A stretch of 64,000 nucleotides of DNA from Daucus carota subsp. sativus (taxonomy: Eukaryota; Streptophyta; Magnoliopsida; Apiales; Apiaceae): NCBI RefSeq assembly GCF_001625215.2, contig NC_030383.2, positions 2,182,779 through 2,246,778 of the forward strand, read 5' to 3'. Every line of letters begins with the position of its first letter. Position 1 is the first letter of the stretch. Made by a program: the position numbers and the translations under genes. Shown here piece after piece: positions 41,694-53,200 of the stretch. The notes below the pieces were generated by a model. That model saw only the letters and a list, made by a program, of their open reading frames with translations. It was not told where the DNA came from and did not search any database.

Positions 41694-44492
41694 ACTTGTA
41701 CTGTTGTAAATCTCTCCTAACATCAAACAAAATTACATTTATTTGTGTTATTAATCTTCCTAGGATGTTATCGGTTGTTTAAGCATGGGTTCAAGATGGA
41801 GTAATTGCTGGATCATCTGTGCGCTTTTATGATGAAATAATTATATTAAATTTAGCACTTCTGTATATATGTGTAAGTTGTGTGAAGGATTTATTCTTTG
41901 TTGTCGCAGGTCATGTGTTCGACTCTAACTAACCTAAAAAAAATGTTGGGTCATGTGTTCGACTCTAACTAACCTAAAAAAAATGTTGGTTTCCGTCCTT
42001 CCAATAAATAGAAGTTGGGAGGAAGAGGTGGATGTATATTGAGAAAGAAATGGTGGTGATTTTACGGTACTTTGTAGTTAGAGGAATGTAAGAAATGATG
42101 TAAGAGGTTTAATAAATTATTATAAAAAAGTTTAGAAGATTATTTAGTGACAAAAATAATTGGTAACACTTGTCAACCTGTTAATAATGATTATAATAAA
42201 TAATTAAATACCATCATGTTGGTTATATATTAGAACTACAATTTTTTTTGAAATTATATATTAAAACTACAAATATGTAGCAACATTATATTAAAATTAT
42301 ATACTTTATTTATTATAATATTAAATAATAATAAAATATCAGGTCTAAATTAGCTGATTGGGGGGACAATAAGAAAAATCTGATTCTTTTTAGGCTTATT
42401 TCCAATTTATTATACAAGTAGACAATTTTCGTGTAATGGATTTAGGCACTCAAATCGTACTCAAGAGAGTCTTGAATTATGCGTTTGTTTTTGTACGTTA
42501 AAGTAGCCTTAACAAATATTTTAAGTACGGAATACTGAACTTAAAACACTATAAAATGAAGATTAAGGAATGAACCGTCTTACAAGCATGTACGCCGTCA
42601 TTCTGTCTAGCTAGCTAGGGTTTGTCAAACAACGTTGTTTGACGCACAATTTTTCCCAGTTCAGACTCCATATCAGGAAACTTCTATTTTGTTATTCTGA
42701 GGTTCTGCCTACTAATTAGTTAGACAACAGGAGTGCTCATGATGCTCATTTATCAACCCAGCTAGCTAGAGTATATAATTTTGCCTGTATATCATGGCCA
42801 TATAAGGGTCATCAGTAGTGTCAATTGTCCGATTCTTCTAGAATCTCAAAATGTTAGGAGAGAGTTTACCAAGATTATATTGTATTCTGATATTTCCACT
42901 CAGTGGAAAATTTATTTTTGGATTAGAGAGAGGATTCGGGTGCTCATTTTTGGGATATGACTTTGCCTTCATGTCCATAATTAATGATGAGAATACGGTT
43001 GTACAATTTATTGTTTTTTATCTAATTTAAAGACAAGTGAACTATAAAATGTAACTTATGTTCGAAAGATATTTTTCAGAAATTTAAGTTATCATAACAA
43101 AAAAATGATAGATTAAAATGTGAATAATGCATGGAGTATACTTTGAACTATCGATAATAAACACACTTAAATCAAAAGTAACCACACTTTAGATCAAAAT
43201 TATAAAACAAAAACCATAACACTGTAGCTTGTTTTATCCATAGTATACAATACAAATATAAGAGCTACTAAAATACCAGAAAAACCCACTCCACCAAAAA
43301 ATTTACATCCCCCTGCCAAATTATGGAGAACTAATTAACAAAATTGGGAAGCTAATTATGTCACCACCAGTAATAATGCATATAATATCATAATAAGTAA
43401 AAAAAAAAAGGAAAAATTACAGACAAAAATTTTGGATAATTTCAGCTTCATAATTTAGTCTGATGAAAAATAAAATGTACCGGTCTCTGCATAAACAGAA
43501 TAGATAAGTTTGTATCTAAAAGAAGATCGCAGATTTAGAATATTAAAATCCTTGTTGCTATCGAAACTAAGTCAAGATTAATATTTTCGTATGTGAGACT
43601 ATTATTAACTACATTGTTCATAAAATCAATCTAAAACTGATTGATGATCACTTGTATATGAAAGAAATTGTTTTTAAATTTTGAAGGCCTTTTGTGATAA
43701 ATGTAAGGATTCCTTCTATCTCATCTCTCCCGCAAAATAGACCCGGAAAACTTGTAAAGTTAACTTTGTACATGGATGACGCCTAAAGCAGCAAAGTTTT
43801 GTCGTCCAACGATCAAGATTATAATAAAATTTTAATATGTCTAATGTTTTTAACTGCTAAACGAGAAAAATGACACCATCCAGCACTAAGTCCCCATCTA
43901 GTGGTTAAAAAGCGTTATACATAATTAAAAAAAATGTTATAATCCTGAAAATGTTATGATTCTGCAGAATAATCATCCAACAGCCAAAAATCAATGTGTT
44001 GTTTAACAAATTTCTGGCAATCGACTGGCGGGGACAGTTACCCATGTTAGATTGCCCGAACTTTTACAATGAAAGGGGTTATATAGACACTTTTTAAAGA
44101 GTTTTTCTAAAGATAACCACCAACATCATGGTAGACACAAAAGAACTGATAAAAGTTACTGAAACAAGTTTACACCATCCTGGATTAGAAGACTACAACA
44201 ATCGGACAACTAACGAAGCAAATGAAACAACAATTGCTAGTTCTGCACCACAGATGACTTGTCCAGTTCCATATGATGAGACCTACATTGTTCTTAAATG
44301 ACTAATGATACATATAACCTGTCCAGTACGGCATTACCAAATGATGAGACCTACAGAATTCATAAATGACTGATGGAACCATCAATTCTTAGATTCATAG
44401 CTTTCCTGCACTACATTTTAATGAGAGTTCTTTAAGTTGCAACATAAGTTGGGTTGATCCTACCAAAACAACAGTTTTATGGATCTGCTGGA
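41694..44492. other. Intergenic, no gene seen
   Basis: Mostly AT-rich. A 40-bp direct duplication occurs at 41910-41989. The end nearest 44.49 kb is probably the 3' UTR of the minus-strand splicing-factor gene. Confidence 0.5.
41910..41989. repeat. 40-bp direct tandem duplication
   Basis: Two adjacent copies, apparently identical, beginning GTCATGTGTTCGACTC at 41910 and 41950. Confidence 0.9.
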
Positions 44493-47400
44493 TCAAGACT
44501 GCGATCTCTCCGCTCTCCCCCGTGCAGGTGGTGACCGACTGCATTATCAAGACCAGCAGGGAATAAGAATCAATTTATACACAAACACACATAGAATTTT
44601 AAACACCACCATGCTTACCTACTGTATCGCTCATGCATGGGGCTATCTCCTCCACTGTATCCGGGACTGTCCCCAATTTCAGGCTTGGCATCTGGGCTAG
44701 CTTCACGATTGTAACCATCAGGACTAAGCTTCTCTGTTGGAGGACTTGGACTGTGGCCATGATCATACTCGGGAGTAAGCCTCTCTTTTGGGATAGACCG
44801 ACGAACAGGTTCAGGGTTAACCACCTCTCTTTCAGGACTAGTGATACGTCCATGGCCATGTTTGGAAATTCTCTCCCTCCCATTTGGAGGACTTGGACTC
44901 TGAACCACATCATAGGCAGCTTTCCTTCCCCTTCTGTCAGGACTGCCACCACGGCCATAGTCAGGTTTTCTGTCTCCAACAGGACTTCTACTGCCACGAC
45001 CAAAATCAGCTCTCCTTTCCCTTCCATTAGGACTCCTGCTACCACCACGGGCATATTCAGGTTTCCTGTCTCCTCCAACAGGACTCCCACTGCCTCGACC
45101 AAAATCAGATCTCCTATCCCTTCCATTAGGACTCCTGCTACCGCCACGGCCATATCCAGACTTCCTGTCCCTTCCATTAGGACTCGCACTACCTCCACGA
45201 CCAGAAGACTTTCTCGCCTTTCCATTAGGAGTACCGCTACCGCCACGACCATAATCAGGACTTGCACGCTCTCTGCGATAGGGACTAGGGCTATGACCAC
45301 GACCAGGACCATGGCTATAATCAGGACTCCCCCTCTCTCTCCTATAAGGGCTAGGAGACCGTCCCCTATCATCATTTCTCCTCCGAGGAGACCTATCACG
45401 AACCCTATCGTCATCATCTTTTATTGCATATTCCACAGAAATAACTCGATCCATTAGCTTGCTGCATATAAGAAATTTGATTAAATACTAATAGTGCAAT
45501 ATCTCGGTCAGTAGAAAATGATTATAACCACAAAAAGTTAGATCAACAACCCCGCACAAGTATACTCACCTCATGTTTGTTGCTTCTAAAGCTTTGATAG
45601 CATCTTCCTGTACTTCAAACTGGATGAATGCGAAATTCTTTCTGATCCTTATGTTCAATATCTTTCCATATGGCTCAAAATGCCTCTCCAAGTCCCGCGT
45701 CCTTGTATGATATGGATCAAAGTTTATCACAAACAAAGTCTTCGAGGGCCTCGAGTTAGCTGCAGATCTCCTAGAGTTCTCAGGCTTTCGCATACTACGC
45801 TCTTGCTGCAGTACAGTAACCAAATAAATAAGGAAATAGGAAAAGTAAACATGCGTTGCAGAAATATAGTAAACAGTAATTACCTTTGTCCACTCTACAC
45901 GAAGCCGACGACCTTTTCTACCAAATTCCAGATTGTCAAGTTTTCTAATTGCATACTCTGCATCTCCCTCGTCCTCCATGTAAACGAAGGCAAATCCTAT
46001 AAATTATATGAAGCATCAGAACAAAACCAGATAAGAGTTAATTCGTTAAGTTACAAGAGCAAATAAAATAAGATATAAGAACCCCTTCGTGAAAGCATTT
46101 TTTTACTCAACATACAAAAGGTGCGAAAATTTTGACCTGGCATAAATTTACCACTTTATGAAAGCTAGAGACCATAAAATCAGCAACAGACCTTGAGAGA
46201 TGGACTAAGTGATGTTCAAGGGACAAGGATCCAAATGAAGAAGTCTCATGGTAGAACAATGAAAATATTGTGGAGCTCTCCATGATTTCTGTTGCATCTG
46301 CTTGGAGGTTGTATGTCTGTACTGAAGGTTGGGCAAAAGACATGGAAAGAAAGGATGGCAAGTGTCTGAGAATATAATGTGATGGTCATGCCATAATGAA
46401 CTGATGTGGCTCTTCTTGAATACAAGAAGCAGAGGCACTTCATGGCAATGAAATGTAGCACGGTGTTAACATCAGCCAAGAATTGTCAGAAATTTTGAAT
46501 GTAATCCTGTGCCAAAGAACTAGTTGAGTATGGGGGTTTTACACTTAAAATAACATACTTCGCTTAAACAAATCTCAAACCCCACTGTAACTCAACGGGG
46601 AAGGCCTGCTAATGCTGCCACATTGCCGAATGATCTGAATTAGCTAGCGACCATATACATGGCTGGAAACATCATGAAGATACCTTGTGAACTGAACGTT
46701 GAATGGCCTTGCTGCTCACGAGTGGTAGCTCTGGTTTTTCGTGTTAAGCCATGTTGATTTAGCATTTATCTAATTTATTACCCACGTATACATTCTCTAG
46801 GAAATAAAATTTAGTCATTGAATTAGGAAACTAAGATTTAGGTATTTAAAAGACTCATCTTTACTAATAGCTTAGTAGATATATATTCTCTAGGGAATAA
46901 ACTTTAGTCATTTAATTAGGAAACTTAGATTTAGGTGTTTAAAAACTCATTTGTACTAGTATAGCTCAGTACCAGCAATGTTAATAAAGTGCTCCTACAT
47001 TCACAATCTACTCATCCCAAATGACATATATTTTTCTATGTTTACAAAAGATATCCCTTACCTTTGTAACAAGACCTCCAACAGGATTCGAGACCGCTTC
47101 CATGGGCATAAAGAACCTCATGCTTACATATACATTGTAACTCAGGTTACTCAGCCATTAACATCAAAATATCCAGTTCAAGCTTATCTCAAGGTAGCAA
47201 ATGGTAGATTAGTGGGGTATGGGGTTCACAAGCACAGCTGGAGTATAGTTTCTTTATCTTGAGAGTATAAAAGTTCTTTCATCTTGCAATTGTGGTTACG
47301 AGGCCAATAGTTATTAAACAAAGAAGATAGCACAGAGTAAAAGTGAATAAAGCATTTTGCCAGAGCAAAAGGGAAAGGAAAGAATTACAACCAACAGAAG

Positions 47401-47545
47401 GATAACAATAAAGAAAATAAGAAAGCTAGCAAAAATTACCCGACTTCATATCAACACGATCAACTTTCCCATATTTCTTGAAAAGTCTCTCCAGATCAGA
47501 TTGACGTGCATCATATTCAAAATTACCACAAAAAATGGGCTTCAT
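44493..47545 (-). CDS. Plant RS-subfamily SR splicing factor (RS31/RS40/RS41-like)
   Basis: Five coding exons: 47545-47440, 45996-45884, 45805-45570, 45461-44619 and 44538-44493. All junctions are GT-AG and in phase, giving about 447 aa. RRM1 (residues 1-73) has RNP2 PIFCGNF and RNP1 KSGFAFVYM. RRM2 (about 95-165) has TLFVINFD and KNFAFIQF. There is no zinc knuckle, which places it in the plant-specific RS subfamily of nuclear pre-mRNA splicing regulators. The long tail holds about six copies of a Gly/Arg/Ser unit ([13 protein letters not shown]) and then SPSP and RYSSRSPP. The last donor (AGTAG|GTAAGC) overlaps an in-frame TAA, so retaining the last intron gives a slightly shorter C-terminus. 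A 5' UTR exon near 48546-48650 ends at AAAAAAG|GTACAATC. The 1443-bp first coding intron is unusually long. Confidence 0.9.
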
Positions 47546-48660
47546 TTCACCTAGAAACAATTAAGACAAGTTTCTATGATATTCACGAATATTAAAATGC
47601 CGCTATCTCTCATGTGTCCTGATAATAAAAAACTACATCGATTTGGTAAAAAAAAACATCAAACATCAAAACCCCTTACAAAATCTTGTGTCTCTAATAA
47701 AATATGGTTATATATTAACAAAATGACAAAAAAAACCATAACATAGATAACATTTAATTGATTCTTCGAAGCATGCTCGCAATATACTACAAAGCCTAAA
47801 TCAACTCAAACATGCTAACTACTTGTAAAAGGCTTCGACCATACTAATTCAATGTTTTAAAGGCAAGCATAACAAAATAACCCAATCTGTAACTATCCAC
47901 TAAAAAGCATAAGAATTCTTGATTTTCATCTTATAACCTCAATTCTGCAAACTGTGCCACTTATAGCCAAAACTTAGTCTTGAAAATCCAGATTACCTTT
48001 TATTATATAATATAAAATACAAAAACAATATAACAGCACAAAACACCGGAAGCAATCCACATCTACTTTGTAACGCCACAAAAACTCAATTTCTTGAGTA
48101 AAAATTTAGAAACACTAGCAAATCGATCTTCATCCACTCTTCCACACAATATACACATACATATCCATTAAATTCACCAATATACACATACATATCCACA
48201 CTTCCAGCAATATAAATTACTCAATTAGATTCACGTAACCAAAATTCCACACAATATACACATACATATCCATGAACTATACATACACATCTCTAACAGC
48301 AAAATAAACAAAAATCACCGTCTCGAGCAACAGATCGACGCAAATTAGACCTGGATCTAGCTAATAAACGATATTCAACTGCGAATTAAGCATCAAAACA
48401 CGATAATTTCACGAAAAAAGGAGTAAATTTCGCAATAATAGTGATTGTCATCGGGTAAATTGAAAAATGTGCCGCGTTTGTGTACAGATCTGAGATGTTA
48501 TTGTAGATATATACAGAGAAGGTGTGTATGAATGTAAAGATTGTACCTTTTTTGATGGAGATAGAGAGCTTGTTCGCGAAAAGAGAAGAAGGCGATATCT
48601 TCGGGCGGCAGTTGCGATATAATGCTGGAGAGTGGTTGGTGAGCTAACTAACATGTACGC
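47546..48660 (-). other. 5' UTR exon and leader intron of the RS splicing-factor gene
   Basis: An acceptor (TTGTTTCTAG|GTGAA) sits five bases before the ATG at 47545. A matching donor lies near 48545, with a pyrimidine/purine-rich UTR exon above it. The approximately 1-kb intron is AT-rich with a repeated ACACAATATACACATAC word near 48140-48265. Confidence 0.6.
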
Positions 48661-49500
48661 CTAAATCTAGTAATAAATTAATTGTGATTTGAGAATAATG
48701 TTTTTAAAATAAAAATCAGAATGATGTTTTTTTTTTTTTTTTGTAATATCTAAGTCATTTCAATGTACATGAAATGTTTAGTAGTTCATTTGAAAATTGG
48801 AATTTATTTTTATAAAATGTGTACGTACATAGCGCTGGATTACTAGTTAGATGTATAAAATTATGAATTTAAGATGTATCCGTTAGAAAATATTTTATTC
48901 TGGTTTTTAGATTCTCTTTTCTCATATCTCATATATTATAATTATTATAATCATTTTAATATTCAATGTAGATATAAATACAAACACATTCAGATAGATT
49001 AATATTTTTATTCAAATTTCAATATATATAAACATATTTATTTACTTATAGAAAAGATAGATGACTGTTAATTATATTGATAACTATTATGAAGATTATT
49101 AGTGTTGGAAAAAATACAATATTTATATCTAATTTACCCTTTTGATATTCTAGCTTAGTGATTTTTCCCTTGTAAATGTAACATTGAGATACGCTCTTGG
49201 CTTATTCATTAAAAAAACACTCTTATTTTTCTTAACCTCTGTCCAACTCTGATACACAAAACATAAATTATCCAACTTAATATATGTTAATTTCTCAAAA
49301 TTATTTATCGTGTTTTTACCTGCCCTGCTGTGGTTGGAAACTTGGTACTGGTTTTTGGTCTACCAGAGTAGCTTTTTAGTATCCATAAGTAAACAAAAAT
49401 AAACACCAAACAAAAACTGATGAGAAAAGAAAAAATAGCCAGATTAGTAATCACCACGAAAGTGCGTATTTTTTAACCTGTAATCTAGATAACATTGTCA
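48661..49500. other. Intergenic, 5' flank of the RS gene
   Basis: AT-rich, with a T18 run near 48728. I see no gene. Confidence 0.4.
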
Positions 49501-49641
49501 GAAGAAAACCTCGGCTGAAGCTTTAAACTCCCATTTAGACAGTGAATGCCGTGGCACAAAGTTTGGTCAAAGGAGAATGGAATAAAAAAGGATGGAATGA
49601 TTAAAAATAATGAAAATAATAGAGAAAGTACGGAAGTTTTT

Positions 49642-49661
49642 GGGGGGGGGGGGGGGGGGGG
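49642..49661 (+). repeat. Poly-G tract of 20 bases
   Basis: Twenty consecutive G residues inside a degraded MITE related to the one at 29861-30168. A homopolymer of this length is prone to length variation and sequencing error. Confidence 0.85.
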
Positions 49662-49699
49662 AATGATCAATTATAAAATTGTTAAGATGAAATTTAAAA

Positions 49700-49882
49700 A
49701 ACAAATTGAGTATAGGAAGGATTGGAGCATTCCTTCTCAAATTTTGAGTTCATCTCTACTTTAGAATGTAAGGAATGGAACGGAAGAAGGAATGGAGTTT
49801 ATAAACAATAATCTATAACATAGTTCAAATTTCATTAAATTCCTCCCAAATTCATTCAACGAAACCAAACACAACATTAAGT
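49700..49882. mobile_element. Decayed MITE end, same family as 29861-30168
   Basis: The right end (CGAAACCAAACACAACATTAA) matches the terminus of the MITE nested in the MULE. The left end is not clear. Confidence 0.45.
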
Positions 49883-50206
49883 TGTTGCACAAAGACACTT
49901 CTATAGACGACATGAGATAGCCTATCACCATTCCACTTCCCTGATGCACTAGGTGCAGTTTAAGCTGTAAATTTCCTCTCAGATAATGTTGTAGACTATA
50001 GCATGTCACAAAAAACTATGGAATTACAAAATGAATATATATAAGCTCTATCAACCTCTCGCAAATTGTTAGGGATATCCACCCAAATAGCGAACTACAT
50101 CTCAAGGCTCATCCATTTGTATATGACTGTCAATACCCACTACCAATTACTTTCTGAATATGATCAGCATCATTTAGTTGACCGTAATCCAATTTTGACA
50201 TTAATA

Positions 50207-53200
50207 TTATGAATGAGTCCCAAATACAAACCGCTTCGGCATGCAGATTTCTTCAATGTTTCCATGAAGCTCTTTCTTTGCTGGATGCAGCTTTATTTCG
50301 TACAGCTTTGGCCAAAGCTTTCCTGTCACTAAAATATCGCTCCCTAATTATTACATTTAGATAGCAAAATACCAAGAGCATATATGGCCTGAGAAATAGA
50401 TCTGAGCTTAGCGATTCATTTGTGGTTTTATGCTTTTCAAAAGTTCTAGAGGCTTCCATTAGTTCAGACTGCTAACCATATGATGCCACATATTAACACA
50501 CAATTAGCATCAGATCTCAAAATAGGCTGTTTACACATCACAGTTACACTGAAAAAACTCAATTCTAGACACAAAAGTATAACAGTGCACCCACAATGTA
50601 TAACATAACCACAAGCAAAATCATATTAGAAAGACAATTATTACTTGAAAAAAGTATCATACGCAGCTTACCAAAAATTCTGTCGTTCTCTTTATCCCAT
50701 GCTATGCCATTTAAAACATCAAAATTCTGAAACAGGGAAAGAAGCAATTTTAAAACTGAAAAAGAACAAAATGATTTTTTTTCCTTTTAAATCTGAAGTC
50801 TTTTTCTTTGTTTATTCTTGCCCAGTCAGAAGAGTGTTAACTTATTTGCATAAAAGCATGTTAGCAACTAAAAAATCCTTACTTTTCTTCCAGCAGCCAG
50901 TAATCCTTCTCTGTATATAAGAGTAAAAGAAACAGTAACTTAAAGTTTGAGGTGGAATGGCTTAACAAAATCAAATATCTATCTATCTATATAAGAAGCT
51001 GTGTTTTTTCAACGAATTTTAAAGCACAAACCTTAAACTTTGAAGTAGAATCCACTCCCGGACAACACCATCTTTCGGTGAAATTCTAGCAATGCAGTCA
51101 GTCTGCTTCACAAGAACACAAGTTCAAGACATTCCAAACTACAACATCGTCAGCATAAAAAAAAAAAAAAAAAGACCCGTGAAACTGCAACATAATCTAT
51201 CTTGAGTGACACAATAAAGTCGCGATTTCGTCTTTGCAAGCAATCACATGATTATCACAGACTATAATTTTGAAGGACAAACATAAACATAAATGAACTC
51301 AAATAAACTTTCATGAGCGATTGCCAACTACGTAAAGTTATATGCAGAGGAAAACCATCAATTCAAAGTGGGAGAGAGCACGATCTACCTACAAAAGCCC
51401 TCACCTTAATGTTGTTCAACTACAAAGATACCTGTCACATTAATTTTTCTTTCCTTTACAAAGTTCTATGAATTTGACAACTCTCACACAACAAAATTAA
51501 AACTAAACGAAATAACATAACTCTTACTCTAATGCCATTTTCCAATGCGATTTAAATTTAATGGACGAGTATAAACAAGGTTGTTACCTGCCAAACATTT
51601 GCCCAAACTTCATCATTTATGTACTCCAGCTCATTGAGGTTATGCACTTCATAACCATTATAAGTGACAACTTGTTTTTGTATGACTGCTTTGGCAATAA
51701 CATGTAGCAAAAACAGGAAGGGTAAAGGTAAATATCCAGGGTACAGTAATATGATTCAACAGCTATTCAGATATATCACATAAAAGCAATGATGCCTTAA
51801 ATGTACCAGAATCTTCACTTCGATACTGTACACAGATTTAACCAACAGGACATATATACACCATCTATTCAACACTCCCCCTTTCCCTAGCACTACCCCC
51901 ACACAAATCCAAGCAGAAAAAAGTAAGATCAATGTTTTGCTGAAACCTTTCATATTTAGCGGATCAATTTGATACAATGTTGAGCTTCCATCAGTTCCAA
52001 ACAAAAATTTGCCATCAGTAGCCAGCCCCCAACCATCTCCCATTTGGTGAGTAAAGCTCTTAACCTGCAACAATTTTGGTGTGAATTACCACAAGATTAT
52101 ACAGCAACACGAATATCATAAACTACCAAATAATCAAAAGATAGTACAGATGAAGTCATAATGCAAACTCAACTCTTGCTCGATATACATAATGGAACAG
52201 TAGAGTCACCTTATTAAGTCGAACTAGTATAAATAATAATAAACAGAGACCGTCAGACAGTGCAAAAATAAAGAACGGGGAGTGTGTTACCAATATGCCT
52301 CAAAAAGAATGACCCTTTCAAGAGGGTCATTCTTTTTTAAACGGAGGGAGTAATATATAACCAATATGAACACTGATAATTTTGAGAATATGTGATCGAG
52401 CTAAATAAACTAAGGTCATATCTTATGCACCTGATAAGTAATGTCACAAATATTAGTGCATGAGCTGAAATCTTAGATCTTTACTCGGTGCCCTTGCTTA
52501 TCTTCTATTCTAATAGTCCAACTAATTTCAAATATATTTAACTTTAACTACATATGATCACAGGACTCTCCCCCAAAATTTTATTATGATACTTGATCAT
52601 GTCACACATCCCTATTATGTAATATCCAATTTCAATGTCCACACACCACAACTTTTCATAATATCAACCTTTTAATATTAGAGCAATCCAGATCAACGGA
52701 ATGTTTTCCTATCATTTTTGGCCGACTCTGAGACTTTTGTTAAGTTGTAAGAAGTAAGGTATTAACATGTATTCTTAATATGAATATATATAAAGATATA
52801 AGGTATTAAAGCCTAAAAAAAGGGAATTTTAATATAAGTTTAGGAAATAAGAATAATAAATAATTAAATGTCGCGTTAGAAAGTTGAAGGCCATTTTTTA
52901 GATTATCTTACCTTAGCAATACGTCAGATGAAAACGCGTATCATTCTTTTTTGTGACGAGGCCCTCAGTCCCTCACATACACTATCTGACTATCATCTCT
53001 GCTACCTCATCTATAATGTAAAGTGGGATTAAATTTTAATGATACGTGGTACAAACAATTTATTACTTGTAAGTTCTAACTACAAAAAGTCCCTGTCAAG
53101 ATGAAACATAAGGCCAACAACTTTTTAATATCAGTGCTTTCCATCTCTTCAACGTATATGCTTTATAATACTAAAATTTACATATACTTTTAGGTAGTGT

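Noticed and set aside
44599..45457. Long open frames on both strands opposite and beside the RS tail (274 and 272 codons)
   Set aside because: They are by-products of the repetitive Gly/Arg/Ser coding sequence. Only the minus-strand frame continuing from RRM2 has domain support.
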